A DNA stretch of 64,000 bases, taken from Alkalicoccus halolimnae (lineage in GTDB: Bacteria > Bacillota > Bacilli > Bacillales > Salisediminibacteriaceae). Below are positions 1 through 8,203 of this stretch, piece by piece (position 1 is the stretch's first letter; each line of letters begins with the position of its first letter). The position numbers and the translations under genes were made by a program. The DNA is taken from contig NZ_CP144914.1 in NCBI RefSeq assembly GCF_008014775.2, positions 2,108,001 through 2,172,000 on the forward strand, in the 5' to 3' direction. Under the pieces are notes generated by a model. It had not been told where the DNA came from. It did no database searches and saw only the letters and a program-made list of their open reading frames with translations.

Positions 1-1216
1 TACTGTCTGAAGCAGGGCTTCCTGCATCCCCAAGAGCACCTGCTGTACCAATTAACGCTATTGTTGCAAGCGGTGAAAACCCCAGCGAGGCAGCAAGCGG
101 CACAAAAATAGCTGCCAGAATGGGGACAGTAGCGAATGAAGAACCAATGCCCATCGTAATAAACAAACCGATCAGAAGCATCGCTATCGCTGCAAGGCCC
201 ATTCTGTCGTTAAACCACACTTCTGTACTTTCAACAAGCAGTTCCACATGACCTGTTTCTCGTATCACTTCAGCGAACCCACCGGCTGTAATCATAACAA
301 AACCGATAAAAGCAAGCATTTTCATACCGCGGGTCATGAGTTCATCTGCTTCCTGAAGTGTGAATTTTCTTGTGATGTGCAGATAAGAAAAATAAATGTA
401 AAGTATGATTAAACCAGTACCAGCTCCTATGATCATGGAATCTGTGCTGACCTGAGCTGCAAGTACTGAAAGAATAGCCGTAAGACCAACGAATATGCCC
501 ATTGGAGATTCTGGTGCTTGGGGACTGCTTTCCTCCCCCTGAGCAAGATCTTTATCTTCATAGGTTCGAGGGTTTTTATAAGTAATCAATATGGAAATAA
601 ATAGACCAACAACCATTCCGAGAACGGGTAGCGCCATGGCTCCGGGTATATCATTTAAAGCTATTTGCAGGCCGCTCGCTTCCATATTATCTGCGATTGT
701 TTCGTGAAAGATTAGGCCGTACCCGGCTGGTATTAAAATATAAGGAGCTTTCAATCCGAACGTCAACGCTGTGGCAGCAGCTCTCCGATCCATTGCCAGT
801 TCATTAAAAACTTTAAGCAGCGGTGGAATCAGCAGTGGTATGAATGCAATGTGAACAGGAACCAAATTTTGGGAAAAGCTCGCGATAATTGCGATAACAA
901 ACAATATTAATGCCTTCTTTAAAGAGCTTCGACGACTTTCCCCTTCTTTACCAACGAGCTTAATAGCCAGTTTAACCATTAATTCGGGAAGGCCGGTAAA
1001 GCTGATAGCAATTGCAAAAGCTCCCAGCAGTCCATAGCTTAAAGCAATTTGAGCATTGTCACCAAGACCTTCACTAAAAATAGAAATTGTTTCTGTTACT
1101 GAAAAACCGGCAGTAAGCCCGCCTGCCACTGCTCCGATAAGTAAAGCAAGTACGACGTGGATCCGCGATAAACTTAAGATAATCATAACTAAAACAGCGA
1201 CAATAACAGCGTTCAT
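1..1216 (-). CDS. yuiF: YuiF-type Na+/H+ antiporter, C-terminus cut by window edge
   Basis: An integral membrane antiporter of the NhaC/YuiF type that would exchange cytoplasmic Na+ for H+. The reading frame runs from ATG at 1216 (GGAG about 9 nt upstream) off the left edge, giving about 405 residues of a roughly 440-residue family. The whole length is hydrophobic. Stretches typical of the family are SFSQNLVPVHIAFIPLLIPP near the middle, and TMGIGSSFATVP followed by GTAGALGDAGSPASDS near the cut end. It reads toward the window edge, so its downstream neighbour is unseen. A strong terminator-like hairpin lies about 215 nt upstream of the start. The assignment rests on recalled similarity to B. 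subtilis YuiF; the exact ion is inferred. Confidence 0.85.
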   Translation of the reverse strand, partial: MNAVIVAVLVMIILSLSRIHVVLALLIGAVAGGLTAGFSVTETISIFSEGLGDNAQIALSYGLLGAFAIAISFTGLPELMVKLAIKLVGKEGESRRSSLKKALILFVIAIIASFSQNLVPVHIAFIPLLIPPLLKVFNELAMDRRAAATALTFGLKAPYILIPAGYGLIFHETIADNMEASGLQIALNDIPGAMALPVLGMVVGLFISILITYKNPRTYEDKDLAQGEESSPQAPESPMGIFVGLTAILSVLAAQVSTDSMIIGAGTGLIILYIYFSYLHITRKFTLQEADELMTRGMKMLAFIGFVMITAGGFAEVIRETGHVELLVESTEVWFNDRMGLAAIAMLLIGLFITMGIGSSFATVPILAAIFVPLAASLGFSPLATIALIGTAGALGDAGSPASDS

Positions 1217-1429
1217 ACCAATTACTCCTTCATCCCTTTAATTTAATAAATCGATAATGTAAAAAAGCCTTTACGAGAATACCATGGCTGGATGCATTCG
1301 TCAATTTCTCCTCAAATAAAAAATATATTAACTTAGAAGTGGAAATATGGGAAAAGGAAAACCATTAAATTCCTTATTAACCGAAGATAATCCCAATAAA
1401 CTATGCAGTATTATTTGTTCCCTTAATAC

Positions 1430-1487
1430 AAAAAAGCTCTCCATAAGATCATCAGATATTTTTCATCTGTATGATCTCACGGAAAGC
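1430..1487 (-). terminator. Long imperfect hairpin plus T run
   Basis: On the minus strand a roughly 22-bp imperfect stem (GCTTTCC...AGATCAT.CAGAT pairing with ATCTG.ATGATCT...GGAGAGC, 7-nt loop) is followed directly by TTTTTT. It is either the terminator of the small membrane protein gene ending at 1951 or an attenuator in the leader of the antiporter gene that starts at 1216. Confidence 0.65.
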
Positions 1488-1610
1488 GGGTTCCATTTTT
1501 TAAATTAAAGTCTTTTCGTATAAAGTGCTGTTAAATTCCAGTGATAAATGTAGAGAAATGTAACAGAGACACTCAAGCAAAACCTTTGCACCATGAGGCA
1601 TGAAAATGAT

Positions 1611-1866
1611 CTTCTACAGGACTTGAATTTTCCCTCTATTCAGGTGGCATGAAAGATAGTCGGAAAGGGCTTCTTTATTTAGAAGGCGGGTTCTGCTCTG
1701 TCTTTTTACCGTAAGCTGGAGGGCACATGGGGCGACTCCGGGGTGATCAAGGACGAGTCCCACCCCGCACAACCGCAGGGAGGACGGGATTAGCTGAGGC
1801 CGGCCCGAAAAGCATCCCCATGGAAACGAAAGCGCACGTTTATCACTTATCTACTTTTTTCAAGCT
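1611..1866 (+). repeat. Interspersed non-coding repeat, copy 1
   Basis: Aligns along about 225 bp with 2397-2655 and over its right half with 8068-8188. Shared blocks include CTTCTACAGG, TTACCGTAAGCT/TCACCGTAAGCT, ACATGGGG, GGGAGGACGG, TTAGCTGAGGCCGGCCCG, and CCCCAT followed by GAAACGAAAGCGCAC, ending near TCTACTTT.TTTCAA. No ORF is conserved between copies. It resembles the GC-richer intergenic repeats ending in GGAAAGCGTCC that I know from other Bacillaceae. Confidence 0.85.
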
Positions 1867-1950
1867 AGCTTACTTTTTGGGCAGACTTATTTAAAAACCT
1901 GCTAAATAAGAAGCTGACCTAAAAAAGCCTGCTGTATTAGCGGTTAGTAA

Positions 1951-2265
1951 TTAACGCTCTGGTTCTTTATTAAATATAATGAACATCCACCAAACAATTA
2001 AATAAAGGTGCAGAAAAACAAGAAATATGGCATCAAAGGAAAAGCGTCTCAGTTCTCTCCATAAAAATACCAGTTCGTGTTCCTCAACGGGGCGCCCCAT
2101 TAAAAAGAGAATTAAGAAGAGAGGCAGCACCAGCACAAGACCAGCAGCGAACAAAGAATAAGCAGGAGATTCTCTTCGGATCGCCGCAGCACCAGCTGCT
2201 GCCAGAGTAAGCGTCATTAAAATGAAATATGTAATCCAGATCCACGCTGGAAATAGACCTAGCAT
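1951..2265 (-). CDS. Small membrane protein of unknown function (104 aa)
   Basis: Not recognised. The protein has three likely membrane segments (about residues 6-28, 38-57 and 75-97) separated by short charged loops, RRESP and an acidic/basic PVEEHELVFLWRELRR, and ends in NKEPER. ATG at 2265 was chosen because AAAGGAG sits 7 nt upstream; a TTG 18 nt earlier lies inside that ribosome binding site. The gene stands alone between two same-orientation copies of the non-coding repeat (ending 1866, starting 2397), an arrangement that could allow recombination across it. No partner gene suggests a role. Confidence 0.6.
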   Translation of the reverse strand: MLGLFPAWIWITYFILMTLTLAAAGAAAIRRESPAYSLFAAGLVLVLPLFLILFLMGRPVEEHELVFLWRELRRFSFDAIFLVFLHLYLIVWWMFIIFNKEPER

Positions 2266-2769
2266 TCCCCCACTCCTTTCCAAGGATTTTCATACCATAA
2301 ACTTTTTATAAAGTTTATCACAGCTGTTTTCTTTTGAATATGACAGCAGATTTGATCAGGACTCCATTTTTGTTTCTTTATTAAAAGCTGTGCTGCCTTC
2401 TACAGGAATGGAACTTCCCATCTATACAGGTGGGGTCAATGTTGTTTAACAGGAATCATCTTTATTAGAAGGCAGATTCTGCCCTGTCTTTTCACCGTAA
2501 GCTTGGGGACACATGGGGAAACTCCGGGGCGATGAAGGACGATCCCCACTCCGCCCGACGGAAGGGAGGACGGAATTAGCTGAGGCCGGCCCGGAAAGCG
2601 TCCCCATTGAAACGAAAGCGCACTTTCACCGATTTTCTACTTTATTTTCAAGGCAGCCTATTTTAAAAGCAGCTTTGTAAATAACCACTTTAAATTTATT
2701 TTTTTGAATTACGAGTAAAAGGGTAAAGGTCATTAAATGCGGCATTCAATCAATCAGGAGGTGTTTACG
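2266..2769. other. 504-nt gap holding repeat copy 2
   Basis: Divergent spacer between the small membrane protein and the CPA1 antiporter. Bases 2397-2655 are the second repeat copy. The remaining AT-rich flanks should contain the promoters of both genes, but I could not pick convincing -35/-10 pairs. Confidence 0.5.
2397..2655 (+). repeat. Interspersed non-coding repeat, copy 2
   Basis: Same orientation as copy 1, about 785 bp away. Shared segments include CTTCTACAGGA, AGAAGGC.G.TTCTGC, ACCGTAAGCT, ACATGGGG, ACTCCGGGG, GGGAGGACGG, AGCTGAGGCCGGCCCG and GAAACGAAAGCGCAC. Its right half is closer to copy 3 (CACTCCGCCCGACGGAAGGG is identical in both). Confidence 0.85.
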
Positions 2770-3954
2770 ATGGAAATGGCTCCTTACATAATCCTGCTTT
2801 TTATCGGCTACCTTGTTTACACGCTTGATTTTAAAAAAGAAAATCTTCCCGTTTCCCCTATTCTGGTTTTTATTGGGCTTGTTTTATCTTTTTTGCCGGT
2901 ATATGAGGATCTTACTATTACTGCTGATTTTTTATACCACGTCCTTCTGCCAGGCCTGCTGTTTGTCAGCGCCTATCAATTCCCCATTAAATACATGAAA
3001 AAATATGCTTCTGTCATCGCAGTACTCGGAACCGCCGGGATTCTGGCAACTGTAATCTTATCGGGACTCGCCGTATACTGGCTTGCGCAGCCATTTACGA
3101 CCATTACTTTGATCGCGGCTATGCTTATTGCAGCTGTCTTAATCCCTACCGATCCTGTATCAGTTGTACAGATTCTTTCAAAAGACTTAAATGATGAGCT
3201 TGTAACGAACGTAGTCGAAGGCGAATCTCTTCTTAACGACGGCACGAGCATCGTCGTGTTTACTTTTCTTTTTACGTGGTACTCCACCGCCCCTCAAGGA
3301 CCCGCAGAAGCACTAACACAGTTTTTGTATGTTTCTTTAGGCGGAATAGGAATTGGGGCAGCGGGCGGATGGCTTTTCGGCAGAGCCGTACACTTTACTC
3401 ATAACCGTACTTACCAGATTATGCTGAGCATTATCGTCGCTTATGCTGTTTTTCTTTCAGCTGAAGCTGTCCATGTTTCTGGAGTGCTTGCTTCGGTATT
3501 TGCCGGCCTGATGCTATCCTCGACGTTCAGTAAAACTGATAAAGAATCGCATTTCCGTGAATCTCTGGACAGCTTTTGGGAAGTCGTGGAAGTGTCCATA
3601 TTGTCTCTGCTGTTTCTATTAATCGGTTTAGTCGCTGCCCCGTACCTGTTTCACCATTTATGGACGGCTGTAATTATTTTTTTCACCGCTCTCCTTCTGA
3701 TCCGCTGGTTTACAGTAGAAACGATGCTCAGGTTTATTCCGTTCAAACATGAATCCACTTTTAAAGAAAGGTTTTTAATCAGCATCTCCGGAGTAAAAGG
3801 AGCTATTTCCGTTTATTTACTGTTAAAACTGGAAACACTAAGCGGTACGGAAATTGATTTAATATCGTCAATCAGTTTCAGTTTAATCGTTCTTTCTCTC
3901 ATGCTTCAAAGTCTTGCTATTCATCCGGTAGCCATGCTTATGAATAAAAAATAA
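2770..3954 (+). CDS. CPA1-family Na+(K+)/H+ antiporter
   Basis: A polytopic membrane protein of 394 residues, predicted to swap protons for Na+ or K+. The CPA1 signature is clear: IPTDPVSVVQILSK followed about 20 residues later by VEGESLLNDGTSIVVFT, in which the paired Asp residues are the ion-binding positions of NhaP/NHE proteins. There is no large C-terminal regulatory domain. ATG at 2770 has CAGGAG about 9 nt upstream; an in-frame ATG at 2737 lacks a ribosome binding site. It converges on the maltose phosphorylase gene with a 10-nt gap and no obvious terminator. With the YuiF-type gene it gives two monovalent cation antiporters within 4 kb, suiting a saline or alkaline habitat. Ion preference cannot be read from sequence. 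Confidence 0.9.
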   Translation: MEMAPYIILLFIGYLVYTLDFKKENLPVSPILVFIGLVLSFLPVYEDLTITADFLYHVLLPGLLFVSAYQFPIKYMKKYASVIAVLGTAGILATVILSGLAVYWLAQPFTTITLIAAMLIAAVLIPTDPVSVVQILSKDLNDELVTNVVEGESLLNDGTSIVVFTFLFTWYSTAPQGPAEALTQFLYVSLGGIGIGAAGGWLFGRAVHFTHNRTYQIMLSIIVAYAVFLSAEAVHVSGVLASVFAGLMLSSTFSKTDKESHFRESLDSFWEVVEVSILSLLFLLIGLVAAPYLFHHLWTAVIIFFTALLLIRWFTVETMLRFIPFKHESTFKERFLISISGVKGAISVYLLLKLETLSGTEIDLISSISFSLIVLSLMLQSLAIHPVAMLMNKK

Positions 3955-3964
3955 CGTTTTATTT

Positions 3965-6268
3965 TCAACGGTGAGAAATAGAAATTTTCCGGCCCGGTTC
4001 AAGAACAACCTTTTCGCTGTTAACGAAAACCTCTGCAGCATCAGCTTCGTTGGCGATCGTTATCTGCTCTTTGTCCACGTGCACAAATAGCCGTGCACCC
4101 CGAAAGACAACTTTGAATGAGAAAGCATCCCACTGGTCCGGTATAAGGGGATTAAAATGCAGTACTCCCTTTATCACTTTCATACCGCCGAATCCCTGAA
4201 CAACAGACATCCACGTCCCTGCCATACTCGTAATATGGCAGCCGTCCTCTGTATCATTGTTATAATTATCAAGGTCGAGACGGGCTGTGCGCAGATACAT
4301 TTCATAAGCTTTTTCTTTATATCCAAGTTCACAGGCAAGAATCGAGTGAACACATGGAGAAAGAGAGGATTCATGAACCGTCATTGGTTCATAGAAGTCA
4401 AAGTTTCTTTTCTTTGTATATATATCAAATTCATGATTTAAGAAATGAAGCCCCTGCAGCACATCAGCCTGTTTTATAAAACAAGAACGCAGTATTCTGT
4501 CCCATGACCAGTTTTGATTAATCGGCAGATGTTTTTGATCAAGTTCATTTACGTGCATTAACTCTTTATCCATAAAGTTATCCTGCTGAAGGAAAATTTC
4601 TTTTTTTTCTTCAATCGGATAGTACATCCGGTTAATTATATCTTTCCATTTTTCTGTTTCTTTCTCTTTCAATGCAAGGCTCCCTGTCCATTCTCTGTAT
4701 AATTGCGGGTGTTCTGATTTTATGAATTCAAGTACTTCCAACGTATATTCAAGAGTCCATGAAGCTATTCGGTTTGTATACCAGTTGTTGTTGACGTTAT
4801 TCTCATATTCATTAGGGCCTGTAACTCCGAGAATCATGTAAACACCTTTGTCGGTCACAAAATTTACCCGTTCTTCCCAGAAACGTGAAATTTCTACGAG
4901 AACTTCCACTCCCTTATCCAGTAAATATGAAGTGTTTCCAGTGTAATTGGTAAAATTATAAATGGCGTGTGCAATCGCTCCGTTACGGTGTATTTCTTCA
5001 AACGTTATTTCCCATTCGTTGTGGGATTCTTCTCCATTCATAGTAACCATAGGATAAAAAGCACCTTTTTCAAAACCCAGTTTAGCAGCATTTTCTTTCG
5101 CTTTTCCTAAATGATTATGGCGGTATACGAGAAGGTTCCTTGCTGTCTGATTATCAGACGTTGCCAGATAGAACGGGAGACAATATGCTTCTGTGTCCCA
5201 ATAAGTGCTTCCTCCATACTTTTCGCCGGTAAATCCTTTTGGACCGATGTTAAGTCTGGCATCTTCCCCGTTATACGTCTGATTCAGCTGGAAAATGTTG
5301 AAACGAATTCCCTGTTGGGCAGAAAGGTCTCCATCAATGACAATATCGCTGTCATTCCATTTCTTTTTCCAAGCTTCTGCCTGTTCTTCTTTCAATAAAT
5401 TAAACCCTTTTGTCACAGCTTTATCCAGTGCTTCTTCAGCGGCCTGATACAAAAGGCTTTCCTCATGATCCCTGTTCGTTACGTTTGCAGCATATTTATA
5501 TATAGTTACTGTCTTTCCTTGAATTAAATCTGCATGAAAATTGACAGCAGCATATTTTGAGCTCTCTTCTGGAACTGCCGATATTCTCAGTTTTTCCCCG
5601 TCCCTGTAAATCTGTGTTTCCATTAACGAGCACAATTGAAAATTTAATTTTTTTGTGCGGACTGTAACATGTGCTCTGTTTGCAAAAGCGTTCTGAGCTG
5701 CTTCTTCCCAAAATTTCTCATCGTAATTTGCATCCGTGTTTTTAATATCTCCATCCAGATAAGAGCAGATTTCAAGATTTCCGTTAAAATTGAACGGGGT
5801 TATTTGATAAGATACTGCTCCAATTTCTTTATCTGCAGCACTTACAAAGCGAACGGCCTCTATATCAATACCTTTATCTTCGTGCAAATAAGCAGTGAAT
5901 TTTCTCTTAAGAAAACCTTCTCTCATGTTTAATTCCCGGACAAAGTTCGTTATTTTCACCTTATTTATATCCAGTTCTTCCCCATCGATATATATTCGAA
6001 GACCGATCCAATTAGTGGAATTGAGCACTTTCGCAAAATATTCCGGATAGCCATTTTTCCACCAGCCTACACGGGTTTTATCAGGGTAATAAACTCCTGC
6101 CATGTAGCTTCCCTGCAGCGATTTTCCAGAATAAGTTTCTTCAAAGTTTGCCCGCTGACCCATGTGACCATTTCCAATACTGAAAACACTCTCGGATATT
6201 TCATGCTTTTTCGGATCAAAGCTTTCTTCAATAATAGACCAGGAATTTTCTTTTAAATAAGGATTCAC
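3965..6268 (-). CDS. Maltose phosphorylase-type GH65 enzyme
   Basis: Cytoplasmic glycoside hydrolase family 65 phosphorylase. It likely converts maltose plus phosphate to glucose and beta-glucose 1-phosphate (EC 2.4.1.8). It is 767 residues, close to the usual 750-770. The general-acid motif GVTGPNEYENN places Glu at residue 487. The phosphate-binding region reads HESSLSPCVHS, and the segment EDGCHITSMAGTWM is typical of maltose rather than kojibiose phosphorylases. GTG at 6268 is preferred because GGAGGCGGGAGCT precedes it; an upstream in-frame ATG at 6391 adds 41 residues absent from the family and has no good ribosome binding site. Unusually, no maltose transporter, beta-phosphoglucomutase or regulator is adjacent. 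Exact substrate is inferred; GH65 also covers trehalose, nigerose and kojibiose enzymes. Confidence 0.85.
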   Translation of the reverse strand: MNPYLKENSWSIIEESFDPKKHEISESVFSIGNGHMGQRANFEETYSGKSLQGSYMAGVYYPDKTRVGWWKNGYPEYFAKVLNSTNWIGLRIYIDGEELDINKVKITNFVRELNMREGFLKRKFTAYLHEDKGIDIEAVRFVSAADKEIGAVSYQITPFNFNGNLEICSYLDGDIKNTDANYDEKFWEEAAQNAFANRAHVTVRTKKLNFQLCSLMETQIYRDGEKLRISAVPEESSKYAAVNFHADLIQGKTVTIYKYAANVTNRDHEESLLYQAAEEALDKAVTKGFNLLKEEQAEAWKKKWNDSDIVIDGDLSAQQGIRFNIFQLNQTYNGEDARLNIGPKGFTGEKYGGSTYWDTEAYCLPFYLATSDNQTARNLLVYRHNHLGKAKENAAKLGFEKGAFYPMVTMNGEESHNEWEITFEEIHRNGAIAHAIYNFTNYTGNTSYLLDKGVEVLVEISRFWEERVNFVTDKGVYMILGVTGPNEYENNVNNNWYTNRIASWTLEYTLEVLEFIKSEHPQLYREWTGSLALKEKETEKWKDIINRMYYPIEEKKEIFLQQDNFMDKELMHVNELDQKHLPINQNWSWDRILRSCFIKQADVLQGLHFLNHEFDIYTKKRNFDFYEPMTVHESSLSPCVHSILACELGYKEKAYEMYLRTARLDLDNYNNDTEDGCHITSMAGTWMSVVQGFGGMKVIKGVLHFNPLIPDQWDAFSFKVVFRGARLFVHVDKEQITIANEADAAEVFVNSEKVVLEPGRKISISHR

Positions 6269-6741
6269 AGCTCCCGCCTCCGTCTCATTTTTTAAAATCA
6301 GGGTCTTTAAGGCCATTGTACAAAAATAAAATACAAGAAAATTTAAGGTAATGGAGGGAATGTGTTTCTGTCTATCATTCAAATGAGGCATTTTAAATGT
6401 AAAATACTTTCTTATTATTCTACCACTTTTATACAGCCATAAAATCTTTGTTTTTCATAATTATGAAGTTAGTTCTGTAAAAACCGAATAAAGCAGAAGA
6501 CCTTCTCTGCAGGCGGACGCTTTCCCCGTTAGTTCGTCATCAGCTGAATTCCCCAAAAAGATCTTCTCAAAATTGGATCCTCAGACGGTTCTCTAAACCT
6601 TCTGGAGTGCCCGTCTTTTGCTGCGATCATTCTTTAATAAGCAATGGAGGAACGCCTTTTTTCCGACAAGGCAGAGTGCACAAAACAGAAAAAACTGCTG
6701 GAATATACATCCAACAGTTTTTGATCCATCTTTCACTATAA
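6269..6741. other. 473-nt gap with a degenerate repeat-like stretch and a terminator
   Basis: No gene seen. Bases 6500-6560 read on the minus strand give GGGGAATTCAGCTGA and, after a short gap, GGGGAAAGCGTCCGCC. This resembles a decayed, inverted relative of the repeat at 1611, 2397 and 8068. The terminator of the YflT gene lies at 6688-6722. Confidence 0.4.
6688..6722 (-). terminator. Rho-independent terminator of the YflT gene
   Basis: Minus-strand hairpin AAAACTGTTGG / CCAGCAGTTTT with a 9-nt loop and T-rich tail, 20 nt beyond the stop codon. The stem has one imperfect pair. Confidence 0.75.
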
Positions 6742-7083
6742 TTAAAAATCTACTTTCTCCTGATTGGTAACTACGAGAAGAGTTTTGCCTTTGTCAAGTT
6801 CTTCTTCCAGTTCAGACGCTTTATCCGCACTAATACCAATTTCTTTCATTTTGGTTTGAAGCGTATTCCCTTTACCGCGGAAAATATTTTTTAAAGAAGT
6901 TCCCAGTCCCTGCTCACTCACACCAATTTTATTGGCATCAGTTGATTTACGGTTTCTTCTTGCATGTCCGTAATCAGAATTTAATACATAAATATCATCA
7001 TCACGTATACCATCTTTTCTCAATTTTCCGATCGATTCACTTAGTGTTTCGTCGTTGTGAAATAATTTGTATTTTGGATCCAC
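6742..7083 (-). CDS. YflT-like general stress protein
   Basis: A small soluble protein of 113 residues matching the heat-induced stress protein YflT (general stress protein 17M) domain. It opens with KYKLFHNDETLSESIGKLRK followed by a DDDIYVLN strand, and ends with the LLVVTNQE strand. Such proteins belong to the SigB regulon in Bacillus; their molecular function is unknown. The start is GTG at 7083, with GAGGAGG 7 nt upstream. A candidate SigB-type promoter lies about 100 nt upstream and a terminator directly follows, so the gene is probably monocistronic. Confidence 0.8.
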   Translation of the reverse strand: MDPKYKLFHNDETLSESIGKLRKDGIRDDDIYVLNSDYGHARRNRKSTDANKIGVSEQGLGTSLKNIFRGKGNTLQTKMKEIGISADKASELEEELDKGKTLLVVTNQEKVDF

Positions 7084-7502
7084 TGTTATTCCTCCTCAGA
7101 AATTAATAATCTTATTTTCTAAAGAATGCAGTATATAAAATATACATTGCCCTCTTTACAAAGCTTCCTGATGATACACGTTCCCTCTATTGACTAAATT
7201 AAATCCTATTATACTAACAATTCTTAAAAGCATGGTTGATCAATAAACCATTAAACAAGTATGATAAAGAAGGAATTTATTTAAAAGTGCTGTTAACGTT
7301 TGTTGTTGTCAATTTTCAGGAATTTTAATTATGGTCTGTACTATTTCCGAATATGAAAAGCCATTGATCGGGTAGATTACTGACTCATGGACGTCCCATA
7401 CTTACAAAACAGGAAAGGGACTGCCATCAGCTTTTCATGCGCAGCCGTTTTTCAATAACACTCGATTTTAACAGAATCAATCAGAAAGAGGGTTACATAA
7501 TT
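7084..7502. other. 419-nt divergent gap between YflT and hpt
   Basis: Apart from the SigB-like site I see no gene or structured RNA. I looked for a purine riboswitch ahead of hpt and did not find the conserved core. Confidence 0.4.
7180..7204 (-). promoter_or_regulatory. Candidate SigB-type promoter for the YflT gene
   Basis: On the minus strand ATTTAA, 13 nt, then GGGAAC, close to the SigB consensus GTTTAA-N12-15-GGGTAT. It lies about 100 nt upstream of a gene whose homologues belong to the SigB general stress regulon. Support is by pattern only. Confidence 0.45.
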
Positions 7503-8030
7503 ATGTCCTATGAAATTAATGAAGTAATGCTTTCCGAATCCAAGATCAAACAGCGGGTAAAGGAACTAGGCGCGGAAATTCAAAAAGATTTTAACGACGA
7601 ACCTGTTGTACTAATTGCTGTTTTGAGAGGTTCTTTTGTTTTCGCTGCCGATCTCATGAGGGAAATGAAAGGGAATATACAGGTGGACTTCATCTCCGTT
7701 TCAAGTTACGGAAACCAGACAAAAACGACTGGTAAAGTCCGTCTTCTTAAAGATCTGGATACAAATATTACAAATGAAAATGTAGTTGTCGTAGAAGATA
7801 TTGTTGACAGTGGATTAACACTTTACTTTTTGATGGATCACCTGAAAATGCACCGGCCTAAACAACTTAAAATATGTACACTTCTCGACAAGCCTGAACG
7901 CCGGCAGGTTGACCTTCCAATTGATTACGTTGGTTTTGTCATTCCTGATGAGTTTATCGTCGGATATGGTATTGACTATGCCCAGTATTATCGAAATCTG
8001 CCTTATATTGCAAGCGTAAAAGAAGTTTAG
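7503..8030 (+). CDS. hpt: Hypoxanthine phosphoribosyltransferase, solitary copy
   Basis: Transfers phosphoribose from PRPP to hypoxanthine or guanine, giving IMP or GMP (purine salvage, cytoplasm). It has 175 residues, the usual size. The PRPP-binding loop VVVVEDIVDSGLTL lies at residues 94-107, and the N-terminal loop LIAVLRGSF at about 37-45. ATG at 7503 is preferred, with AAAGAGGG upstream; an in-frame ATG at 7437 adds an unconserved extension. In Bacillus hpt normally lies between tilS and ftsH. This copy is alone, flanked by a stress gene and repeat copy 3, so it is probably a second copy or a relocated gene. Guanine versus hypoxanthine preference is not evident. Confidence 0.9.
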   Translation: MSYEINEVMLSESKIKQRVKELGAEIQKDFNDEPVVLIAVLRGSFVFAADLMREMKGNIQVDFISVSSYGNQTKTTGKVRLLKDLDTNITNENVVVVEDIVDSGLTLYFLMDHLKMHRPKQLKICTLLDKPERRQVDLPIDYVGFVIPDEFIVGYGIDYAQYYRNLPYIASVKEV

Positions 8031-8067
8031 CTGCATTCCCCCATGACCTGATTAGTAGTTTATAAAG

Positions 8068-8188
8068 AAAAGACGAACCTCACTCCGCCCGACGGAAGGG
8101 AGGACGAAATCAGCTGAGGCAGGCCCGCTCTGAAAGTGTCCCCATGGAAACGAAAGCGCACGATTATCTACTTTATTTTCAATGCAGT
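8068..8188 (+). repeat. Interspersed non-coding repeat, copy 3 (left end missing)
   Basis: Matches the right half of copies 1 and 2: CACTCCGCCCGACGGAAGGG, GAGGACG, CAGCTGAGGC.GGCCCG, GTCCCCATGGAAACGAAAG, CGCAC, TCTACTTTATTTTCAA. It has a short insertion after GGCCCG (CTCT). The left half is absent. Confidence 0.8.
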
Positions 8189-8203
8189 AATAGAAAATAC
8201 AGC

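Larger units (their letters stand above)
1217..1950. other. 734-nt gap: leader/terminator hairpin and repeat copy 1
   Basis: No credible gene in either strand. The gap holds a long minus-strand hairpin followed by a T run (1430-1487) and the first copy of an interspersed non-coding repeat (1611-1866). Bases 1217-1429 would be the 5' leader of the antiporter gene if it is transcribed through the hairpin. Confidence 0.6.

Noticed and set aside
2084..2293. 69-codon frame overlapping the 104-aa membrane protein gene
   Set aside because: Same strand, other frame, no ribosome binding site; the frame with the better start and membrane profile was kept.
7261..7502. Possible purine riboswitch ahead of hpt
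   Set aside because: The conserved core and the paired P1-P3 elements were not found; only an AT-rich leader is visible.
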